Part shown: one piece after another, positions 23,501 to 35,500 of the stretch
Position numbering within the stretch: position 1 is the stretch's first letter
Layout: every line of letters begins with the position of its first letter
Assembly (NCBI GenBank): GCA_946811185.2
Contig: OX328106.1
Location: 7,668,777-7,732,776, forward strand
Reading direction: 5' to 3'
Length of the DNA stretch: 64,000 bases
From: Hippopus hippopus
Lineage: Eukaryota > Mollusca > Bivalvia > Cardiida > Cardiidae
Notes under the pieces: model-generated
Seen by the model: only the letters and a program-made list of their open reading frames with translations
Told to the model about the DNA's origin: nothing
The model's database searches: none
Position numbers and translations under genes: made by a program

Positions 23501-26500
23501 TATCCCTTGCAAACATCTTTGAATAATCCACACAATATAGAGTTTTAACGACCCTGAGGTAGAAGCCTATTGAAAATACTGTGGGAAAAGGAGAAAATGC
23601 TGGTAACCAGCATTTTCTCCTTTTACCTCAATGTTTTCAATCGATCTGAAGACAAACTATTTTTTTAACTCATGTTAAATTTGTCAATTAGGAATGCTTT
23701 CAATAACGACTGGTTAAAAAAAATTGCCATGAGGTAAAGGGTTTTTAAAAGTTTCATACACCATCTTTTTACCAGACAATAAAATTCAGTCTAAAATTTA
23801 ATTTTGTTCTACTGATGTGAGTGTCCTTTTGAAGGGTAGAAAATATTTTGCAAAAAGGAGAAAACACATCAGAAAAGCTATTTTCTTTTTTTCTCACATG
23901 TTTAGAAAGACAACTACTCTTTTTTCCCTACTGTTTAGCACTCAAACTGAATGATGTATGACAGGACCAGTGTTGTTTATATTAACCTTTAATCTGCTAA
24001 GTAAGTGAAATTAAACTACATGTATCAAGCCGATAGTAAAAAGTTAAATTTTGTGAAGTATTATTTCAGAAAAGATATCTCCTTATTGGACAGTGTAGAT
24101 CCTAGATCAGAAAGCACATTCTGTGCAGTGTGATCTGATCTATACTGTTCACAAGAAGGCCAGTCAGTCGGGCCTAGCAGCCTAAGGGTTAAGTACTAAG
24201 CGGTGTACAAGGACAAATCAGTAATTATTCTGGGGGACAATTAAGTGGGATTGTCTGTTCCTAAAATAGAATAAAGCCAGTAGAGGGACCAGACATAGCC
24301 TGATTGTTCAATTTGTGAACTCTTGCATGGTAAGTTTGAGTCCAGGGCCTATTTGAACAAATACTTACTAGTTACTACTCTGGTGACCTTTAAGAGCGCC
24401 AGTCTACATCTTGGGCTTGAACTGCATAATTAGCAGTATGCAAAAAAAGATTTTTGAGAGAATTTCCGTTGGGATATCTCCTTCTGAAATGGTTTAAAAC
24501 TTGTAGCAGGACCAGATAGGCATCAAGGCTTGATGTTTAGAACACTAGCACAGGTTCAGGGCTTGAGTCTATTGTCTAGCTACAGGCAAGCCCCAGTAGT
24601 GCGGTTGGTAGCCTACAAGACTAAGGAGCAGGTGGTCGCTGGTTAGACCCCCAGCCAGGTGAATTTTGGAGGATTGATGCTAGTCATTGCAACAAGATTC
24701 ATTTTTCTCTCTAAGCTGGTCATTGTTTTGACGATGGTTATGCAGTAAAGCAGCCAGTTGTTTGGGAAGAATATTGTGCCAAGTACTGGCAAAAGTTGTG
24801 GAAAGCATGGATTAGTGAACTGGCCTCTGCGAAAATGGAAATAATATTGAAAATGAGATTAAACACCATATAATTAGGCAGTTCCTTTAGCTTTACAATT
24901 CAATTTACAGGATTCATTGGAAGTTTTGGAATTGCATGCTGAGCTGCGCAATGAGGACCATGATTATTCTAGAGCACTGGCTTTCAGACGAGCATCTTGT
25001 GTCTTAAAATGTCTACCTTTTACATTGACAAGTGCCCAGCAACTGCGTAAAGTTACAAATATTGGAGATCATAGTCGTAGAGTCATACAGGTAAATAAAT
25101 TTACTGTGAATTTTATAGCCTTTTCCAAAATGCGAAATTTTAGACTGCCAAATTAAATCTTCTGCAGACAATAAAGACTTAACCTTTTACCATATGACAA
25201 AATTTTAGTCTCGTCCAATTTGAAAGCACTTGCAGACAACAAAATAAAAGTAACTCAAAAATTGAAATTTGTTTCCAGCAGGGTAGAAAACATTGTGGGA
25301 AAAGGAGAAAATGCTGGTTACCAGCATTTTCTCCTTTTCCCACAATGTTTTTAAAAGGCTTCTTTCTCAGGGTCGTAAAAACCAGGGGTTGTTTGGTAAA
25401 GGGTTAAGCTCATATGAAGTATAGATAAACTGGTTCTTTCACAGGGAAGAGAACTTTGTTTGAAAACTGTTTTCTGATGTTAGTCTATACCCAGAGGTTT
25501 AGAGTTGAAGACGGTACACTTTTTGTTTTAACCTTCTCTTGTTACACTGGAACTTTGTGTAAGACAAAACAATAAATACTGAGCCATGCTGTGGCAAAAA
25601 AGGAGTTAAATGCATCACTGTTATTCATTACACCAAGCAAGTCATTACATCATTAACTACATCCATATAAAAAACCCACTTCTTTCAACAATTGGCTGAA
25701 CCATAAGGTAGACTGGTCCTATGACATGCAGAAAGTTTATCAAAAGCAAAAAGTAGCGACCCAGGTCAGCCTGCAATGAGTCAACACTTTTTACAGATGT
25801 ATAAAACCCCTTTTTATAAAGCATGGTTAAATTACATATGGCCTTCAACATGCGAAAAGGGGCATTTGGACATTTGGGTAAAATGTCATTTCAGATCTGC
25901 CTGCGCAGTCCATCCAGGCTAATCCGAAATGACACTTTCCATTTTTATGTAATTTTCTGTTTTGGGCAAGTCTGCTGTAGCACAAAATCTAATGTAGTCG
26001 TAAAGGGTGGTCTTGGATTAGCCTGCGCAGACTGCGCAGGCTGATCCGAGATGACACTTTACGCAAATGTCTGACTGTCCTTTTTCGTGTGTTGTAAGCC
26101 ATATGTAATTACAGGGTTGTGAGTTCAAATACAGCTCTTGAAATTGATACAGAGGATTAATTGAAGTTATGGTTACAGGACGCATTTTCATGCTGGACAT
26201 TGTCAAGGCACTATTTTATCCTGTCACCTTCTACAATTTCAACCCGATAACAGGGTGCCGCATATTTTTTTTGTTATCCGTCAGTTGGTCACGTGACCGC
26301 TAAGTGTGCACCTGCACCTGGGACTGTTTTCAACCAAGCGTCTTACTGCCATAATGAATGAATCAGTCGCTAGCGAATACTTTTGCTCGTTTAATTAATA
26401 GTCTGTTATGTTAAAACATATTGTGTTCTTCGCCACAATATTTTTCTGCGGATATAGGTCACGTTTAATAATTATGACATAGCCAATATCATTCATGACG

Positions 26501-29500
26501 TCATTATTGCAGCTCCATATCCAGAGGGTTTTGTAAACACGGTTCTTCATTTTTTAAAGTTTCTCATAGATCTAGTGAGAAAGATGTCAATATGTGCCTT
26601 ATTTCGAGCGAAATGTTCAATTTAGTCGGATTTTGGATTGTAATTGAGAAAAGGGATAAATAAAATAGACGGTTGGTGTCTTGGATTGGGAAAGTCGATC
26701 AGGCACGGCTCCGGAAATTTATTAAAGGTACGGTCTTTATCAATGTTTTTTTTTTTTTTCGTTTGTTTGTTTTGTTTTGTTCCGTTACAGTGAGTGATAG
26801 GATAAATAGAATAGATGGTTGGTGTCTTGGATGGATTAAGTTTATCGGGCTCGGCTCCGAAATTTATCTGTTTCGCCTTCGGCTCACCAAATAAATTCCT
26901 CCGCCTTGCCCGATAAACTTAACCCATCCAAGACACCAACTATCTATTCTCTATTTATGTAGACAAGCAGCCAAACAAAATTTTGCTGTAACTTGCAGAC
27001 AACAAACTGAAAGACTTTTATCATAAAATTTGTTTTAAAATGGGTAGGAATGAGACAGTCCTGGTAACCAGCATTTTCTCCTTTTCCCATGATATTTTGT
27101 ATCATTCCAAAAACAAATACCTACCTATTTTATCGTTTGCAAATGCTTTCAATTTGGACAATTCTAAAATTTTGTTGTTTGGTAAAGAGTTAACCCTTTA
27201 CCAAACAATCCCTGGTTTTTACGACCCTGAGATAGAAGCCTTTTGAAAACATTGTGGGAAAAGGAGAAAATGCTGGTAACCAGCATTTTCTCCTTTTCTC
27301 ACAATGTTTTCTACCCTGCTGGAAACAAATTTCAATTTTTGAGTTACATTTATTTTGTTGCCTGCAATTGCTTTCAGTTTTAACCAGTCTAAAATTTTGT
27401 CGCAACAAACTTGATAAAGAGTTAAAAAAAAAACATTTCTTTATCATATAATTAGGATATTTTAGAAGACGGATCTTGTGCAGAAGTAGAAGAGATTGTG
27501 AACAGCCCATGGTTTCAGAAAATGAAAGTAAGCTGAAATTTCATGTGTCATAACCCTTTTGAAAAACAGTGCCATAATTTAATGACCCTTGGGGAGAGGG
27601 CTTTTGAAAACAGTGTAAAATGAAGAAAATGCTGGTGAGTTTGTAAGCTGTAAGTTTTCTCCATTTTCTACAATGTTTCCCATACCTAATTTGGTATCTT
27701 CAATTGCTTTCAATTATATGAAAAAGTATGGTAAAAAGTTATGTAAAACCCCTACAATTCATATTGGAGAAAGACTAGTAATTTACTGGAAATTATCACA
27801 GTGGTATCAAAAAGCCAAGGGCAACATTATGCGGCAAAACAATGTACAGAGTCGGATGTGATTTGGCTTTTGAGATGAAATTTGCATGTGATTTTATAAA
27901 GTCAAACTCATGAGAAACAGTCATGTTATAAAAAACTATGACTGATGTTAACTTTCAGCCAAGAAAGATATTTTATAGCTTGGCAAGAGGAAGAGCAAGA
28001 AAATATTCAGTTTTAACTCATAAATATTAAGATTCATTTTGATGTTAAAGGGTTCCAGTACATTTTGATATGTTAACTTTATAATTAAAATATAATTATA
28101 ACAAAGTAAAAATATTTGAGTCCATCATTTCCAATTTTACATTTGTTTTGAGAAAACTCCTTTCTGTTATTATGGGATCATATTTATTTTGAAATGACCA
28201 GATTGCTGTCTGATACAATTCAGTAACCATTTATAACTTGCTGGAAGTGATGGGGATTATTTTTTTGGTATGTATAATATTCCAGTCTACCAATAACGTT
28301 GATGCTTTAGCTCAGCAGTTAAACGTCCAAAGAGGTGGATCTTTTCTGCATGGGTTGGAATCCCGCCAGGTTTGGTTTGTATTTCAGCTATGCGTTTGTT
28401 GCACACTTTCATGGTTGTAAGAATGCCAGTAATAGCAAGTTGACAATATTGGCCAGTTGAGTACTTGAGTTGAGTAATGAGACGCTATGGTGATTTTTTT
28501 TCACAATTGGACAGTTATTGTGCACCATACCATAACTTTCAGTATCAAAAGTGACCAAAGACAAATTATTAAACCTTGCATTACCTTAACAGCTTGTGTA
28601 AGCCACCTATAACATGCAAATCTTGAAAAAGAACCGACGAAATCTATCGTGTGTGGTGGCCATTTTGTGTGTTTTTGGCAATTTGTAAATTACTCCAGTA
28701 ACAGATGAAATGAACTGTTTTTTTCCTATGTTCAGTGTTTAAATTGAAAATATTTGTATTCCGAATGAAGGATTATTGAATATGCAAGCAACAGGTATGT
28801 TCATATCTAGTTTTGTGTTCTATTTGTAATATTAAGAGAGTTCACATTTGCGCACAAAATCTGTGCGGAGATATCAGCTGAGTTTGTCTTGATTGTCTTT
28901 GTACCCAGAGGTGACCAGTCAAAAAGTAACATCACCTTTGGAGACAGTTATCTGTACTAGCCCTTTACCACACAATCCCGACTTTTAACGCCCCTGTGAA
29001 AGAAGCCTTTTGAAAACATTGTGGGAAAAGGAGAAAATGCTGGTAACCAGCATTTTCTCCTTTTGCCACAATGTTTTCTTCCCTTCAAAAAAAAATTTAA
29101 TTCTTTAGTCACATTCATTTTGTCGTCTGCAAATGCTTTCAATTTGAACCAGTCTAAAATTTTGTCGTTTGGTAAAGGGCTAGCCAGTTAAGCAAAATGG
29201 GGTAATTCTGACCCTTTATTAAGCCATACATCTTTTCTTTTACAGCTTTTCAGTGGAATCTTTGGGATAGGTCCTGCTAAAGCGAAGGAATTGATAGAGA
29301 AAGGCTGGAGTAGCATTGAAGAGGTGCAAAAAGGGTATTCTTCTGCAGATTGGAGGGTGCAATGGGGTAAGTATCTGTAGGGAACATGATTTTATTTCAT
29401 GCCATGAAACTCAAAGAGTTTCCTTTGCAGGAGGCAATGGAATATATTACATGTTATTTCATGCTTTCTGGTAGGTTATCGAGAAATATCGGTGAAATAT

Positions 29501-32500
29501 TTTCATATTCTAGTTACCTTGGTAAAATGCGCGTGACTCACAACCAGATGAAAATATGACATCATTTACCTTACATTTCTCGCGCTTGACATAATATTGT
29601 AATGAGTAGCTATGCAGAGGGGGTACGCCACGGGGAATAACTGAAAAGAACTGTACTGGATTTTGATAAAATTCCTCCTAGAAAGGGTTAAAAACAGAAA
29701 TAACCAGAATATTTGTTTTTTTCGGTTAAAGATCGAAGTTTATTTCATCTTGTGAACATCATCGGTAATTTTTTCACTCGTGAAAATTTACTGATGATGT
29801 TCACTCGATGAAATAAATTTCGATCTTTAACCGAAAAAAACAAATATCCTCTATCTCTTTTTGAAAAGTCATCTTGAAATTAACACGCCTAAATTGAGCT
29901 ATCAAATGGCCTGCAACACAAGAAAACGAGCATTCAGACATTTGAGTAAAAAGTCATCTCGGATCAGCCTGCACAGTCCACACATTTTGCCCTTTACCCA
30001 CAATGATTTCAACAGGCTTCTTTCTCAGGGTTGTTAAACTCAGGATTTTGTGGTATAGGCTTAAGTTGATGTAGAAAGTGATATGTCTGTTTCCACAGGT
30101 CTTGCTTTCTATGAGGATTTGGCCACACCTGTCAGTGTAAAAGAGGCAGAGTTTGTTCTAGCAGAGGTAAAAAGACATGTTGATAGGCTTGTACCAGGCA
30201 CTGTTTTACAACTGATTGGTGGATTTAGAAGGTACTCAGTTAAACTGTTGCATTTTAAACTTTGACATCACTTAGCACAACCTGAATAGGAAAATTAGAT
30301 CAAGTTTATGCAAATATACACTTTAGGCCTGTATGCTGTCTCAGTGTTCTGCAATGGATTATTCAGAGAGGGAACAATTATCTTTTGAGGTTTAAACCCT
30401 TTACCGCATAGTCCCAAATTTTAACAACCCTGAAAAAGGCTTTTCTTCAGTGTAGCTAATCTTGGTAAACAAATAATTCAACATTGTAGTGTATTGCAAG
30501 GGTTAACCCTTTACCACACGGCAAAATTTAAGACCTATCCAAATTGAAAGCATTTGCAGAGGACAATTTCATAGTGGCTCAAATGACTTTTCTTTGATAG
30601 GGTAGAAAACTTTGTGGGAAAAGGAGAAAATGCTGGTTACCAGCATTTTCTCCTTTTCCCACAATGTTTTCACAAGGCCTCTTTTTCAGGGGCGTTAAAA
30701 GGCGTCATTGTGTGGTAAAGGGTTAAACCCTGGAAAGGATGCTAGAATAAGTAGATATAACTCATTTCCATCACACATTGAAAAGGTCTGATTCTATATA
30801 AAATGATAAGGAATGATATTTTTTTCTTCAATTTCACCTACAAAATTCCATTTTTCTTCATTTTCTCTTCCTCATTTTTTTCATCTAAGATTCAAAAACC
30901 AGCTTTTTGCTGTGACGGTATTAGCATAAATGCTTCCTTGAATTTTTGAGAAGCACAATTATGTTAATGATGGACCACACAATCAATGTGCTACAATGTT
31001 ACAAAGATTAAACTCTTTACCAAAAGATGAAATTGTAAACTAGTCCAAATTGAAAGCAATCACAGATGGCAAATTACATATTGCACAATTTGTGACATTT
31101 GTCTTTGATAAGATAGAAAACATTGTGAGAAAATGAGAAAATGCTGGTTATCAGCATTTTTAGCTCAGCTGAGCACGAATTGCTCAGGATGAGCTATTGT
31201 GATCACTCACTGTCCGTCAGCGTCCGTAGTCCGTCTGTCCGTCGTCTGTCCGTCTGTTCACATTTCTTTGTTTACACTCTAGCATCTACAAATATTAACC
31301 AATCAGCACCAAACTTGGTCAAAATACATATGACCATAAGATCTCGGATGAGTTCGATTATGGGTCTAATCAGACCAGAACAACTGGAGTTATTTGCCCT
31401 TGAATTAGAAAAATTGCTATATTTGACTTTGTTTACACTCTAGCATCTACAAATATCAACCAATCAGCACCAAACTTGGTCAAAATATATATGACCATAA
31501 GATCCCAGATGAGTTCGATTATGGGTCTAATCGGACCATAACGACTGGAGTTATTTGCCCTTGAATTAGAAAAATCGCTATATTTGACTTTGTTTACACT
31601 CTAGCATGTACAATTATTAACCAATTAGCACCAAACTTGGTCAAAATTCTTATGACCATAAGATCTCGGATGAGTTCGATTATGGATCTAATCGGACCAG
31701 AACAACTGGAGTTATTTGCCCTTGAATTAGAAAAATTGCTCTATTTGACTTTGTTTACACTCTAGCATCTACAATTATTAACCAATCAGCACCATACTTG
31801 GTCAAAATATATATGACCATAAGATCTCGGATGAGTTCGATTATGGGTCTAATCAGACCAGAACAACTGGAGTTATTTGCCCTTGAATTAGAAAAATTGC
31901 TATATTTGACTTTGTTTACACTCTAGCATCTACAATTATTAACCAATCAGCACCAAACTTGGTCAAAATTCTTATGACCATAAGATCTCGGATGAGTTCG
32001 ATTGTGGGTCTAATCGGACCAGAACGACTGGAGTTATTTGCCCTTGATTTAGAAAAATTGCTATATTTGACTTTGTTTACACTCTAGCATCTACAGTTAT
32101 TAACCAATCAGCACCATACTTGGTCAAAATATATATGACCATAAGATCTAGGATGAGTTCAATTGTGGGTCTAATCGGACCAGAACGACTGGAGTTATTT
32201 GCCCTTGAAGTAGAAAAATTGCTATATTTGACTTTGTTTACACTCTAGCATCTACAATTTTTAACCAATCAGCATCAAACTTGGTCAGAATACTTGTAAC
32301 CATTAGATCTCGAATGAGTTTGATTATGGGTCTAATCGGACCAGAACAACTTGAGTTATTTGCCTTTGGATTAGAAAGTTCTTTAGAATAGTTCTTTGTC
32401 AGGAGCATAACTTTGTCATCTCCAGTCCGATTGACTTGAAACTTGGCATTTGTGTTTGTTGCAATAATAAGGAGTGCAGTGTGAAAGAACCATAACTTTA

Positions 32501-35500
32501 CCTCGTACTGTCTATGAGTTATTTCCCTTTAATCGTCATTTTTACAGCATTTTCTTCTTGTCCGGAATATAACTTTGTCATCTCTAGCCTGAACATCCTC
32601 AAATTTGGTATGCATGATTGTTGAAAAATTACGGAGTGCAGCGCACAAGAACCATTACTCTTCCTAGCATGAATTTTTAGTTATTCCCCCTTTGACCTTC
32701 ATTTTTATAGCATTTCTTGCTTGTCCAGATCAAAACTTTGTCATCTTAAATAGGAATGACTTGAAATATGGTATGCTTCTTTGTTACAATATTTGGAAGT
32801 GCCGAGCACAAGAATTGTAAATCTACCTCGTGCTGTCATTGAGTTATTTCTTTTTGATCGTCATTTTTACAGCATTTAGTGCTTGTCTGGAATATAATTT
32901 TGTCATCTCAAGTCAGAACGACTTCAAACTTGGTATGCACGTTTGTTGCAATATTACCAAGTACAGTGAGCAAGAACAGTAACTGTACTTAGCGCGGATT
33001 TCGAGTAATTCCACTTTGATCTTCATTTTTACAGTATTTCTTGCTTCTCCGGAACGGAACTTTGAAGTCTCAAGTCAAATCGACTCGAGACTTGGTAAAC
33101 ATGTTTGTTGCATTACCTGCCCTTTGCGATTATTATACCTCCTTGACAACTGGCGGTGGGATGGGCATATCTTGCGACAATTTGCCACTCTTGTTTCATT
33201 ATCTTTTGGCCTTGAACCTCGATATTTGGTATTTATCTTCATTGTAGGCCTTTACTGCTTAGTACTCAGGTGAGCGATATAGGACCATCATGGTCCTCTT
33301 GTTTCCTTTCCCCCTTTGTTTTCATAAGCCTTGTTTCCAAGGGTCATGAAAAGTCCGGTTTAATTGATATTAAGGATGAATTCATGCAAATATTTTGACA
33401 AATGGTAGAAAATGATCCATAGAGGATAATCAACTGGTGATGTTTGATATTAAAAATCTGTCAATAGAATGGGGTGTGATGCGGTTGAAAAACAAGTCCA
33501 AAGGATGAGCTTTTTAACTGTATCAAACCCCATTCGAGTGACAGATTTGTAATATCACACACCACCAGTTGATTATTCTATTTATTATATTCCTAATTCT
33601 CCATTTGATTGCTAATAAGTATCAAGAACGGCAGGTATACACAAGACTTTTCTTTACAAGCACATGATCCATTTTTGGCGGAAGCAACTGACGCAACAGA
33701 TGACGTAACGCTCGAGGGTATGTTATGTCATCTATCTCTTTACTTGAAGGCATGCATTGTTTTGCGTCTTTACAATTTAAACCCAGCCATATGAAATTAG
33801 AAGAAGAAACAGTTAACCCTTTCCCACATGACAAGTTTAAGACTTTCCCGAATTAAGAACATCTCCAGATGACAAATGCTAAATTGGTACGAAAGACCTT
33901 AGGTTTTCTGATAGGATAGAAAACATTATGGAAAAAGGGGAAAATGTTGGTAGTATTTTCTCATTTTTCCACAATATTTTCCAAGAGCTCTCTCACACTG
34001 AAGCTACCTTCTTTTCTCGAAATGTTTTCAAAAGATTTCTCCCACAAGGTTGTTAACTCAGGATTGTTTGGACAGACTGAACCGAAAATCTTTTCACTGT
34101 GCTATGTTTTACTAAAGATGTTTGAAGCAGAGACAGAAAGATTAGACTGTGAGTAATATAGGAAAAAAGTAGTTCCGGGAAACATTCTAAAACTATATTA
34201 TCACTAGTGATGATACTATATCATCACTAGTGATGTTATTCACTGTGAAAAACTGAAAAAATAATACACTGAGAAATCTCAGTAATTCACTGATAGGAAT
34301 ATAATAATGTTTTTTAACCACCCAAAGAAAGAAAGCTATTGAAAATGTTACTGGAACAGATGAGAATGCTGATAAACAGCACATCCTCCTATTCCTACAA
34401 TGTTTTCTACCTGATCACAGACAAATTCCATCATTTTAATCACATTTTCCTGTCATTTTCAATTAGTGTCAAAATAGATGTGTCTGAATTTTTGTTGTAT
34501 TTTTACCTATTATCAAACAATCCGAGATTTAATGGCCCTGAGAAGGAATACTTTTGAAACACAATGGGAAAAGGGGAAAATGCTGGTAACAAGCATTTTT
34601 TTTCTTTATCTGTATTTTCTACCCTATCAAGGTAAAATCCCATCAATCCGGATGGATTAGACTTGTTGTCTGCAAATGCTTTCAATACAAATGAGTCTAA
34701 AATTTTGAAGTCAGGTAAATAATTAACCCTTTACCATACAATCTTGATTTTTAACAGCCCTGATGAGGAATGCTTTTAAAAAGAGTGCAGGAAAAGAAGA
34801 AAAAATGCTGGTAACCAGCATTTTCTCTTTTTCCCACAATGTTTTCTACTATATCAAAGACAGAAATTGTCTTTTGCACTACCATTAGTTTGCAAGTATT
34901 TTTCATTTGGTTGAGTCCTAAATTTGTCATTTGGTAGGGAGTTAAGGAGTAAGAAGATTCATATAGATTTTGTTAGAAATGTCTGTTCATTGTTCAAATA
35001 ATCAAATTTCTCCTGCCTTTGCAGAGGCAAGACTAATGGACATGATGTAGATATCCTTATAACTCATCCAAGGATGGGAAAGGAAAATGGTCTGTTACCA
35101 CGGTTACTTAAAAGCCTACAGTCCCATGACATGATTTTGAGTGGCCGACACGAAAAGAGCTCCTATGCAGACAGTGTTTTAACACGTGACTCCAAATTGA
35201 GCATGAAAGGGCAACTAGACCACTTTGAAAAATGGCTGGGTATTGTTAAGGTTCCTAAATCAATTAGGGAAGAGAATGTACAGCACAGAGACAAAAACTC
35301 TGCAAAAGGGTTGGATGATGAGAGAAACAATACAAAGAATAAAGAAATATTGCAACAAAGTGAACTCTCTGTATCTAAAAGTGCATCTACCAAGAAAAGT
35401 GAGGATGATGATGATAGCGTAAACATAAAAGATGCTGATGAAAGTGTGGAAGACAGTAATGATACATCAAAACTAGCTCAGCTTGATTCTTCAGAAATCA

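Noticed and set aside
31271..32398. CRISPR-like array
   Set aside because: The regular spacing comes from contiguous 161-bp tandem units with no distinct short repeat and spacer; the context is animal nuclear DNA.
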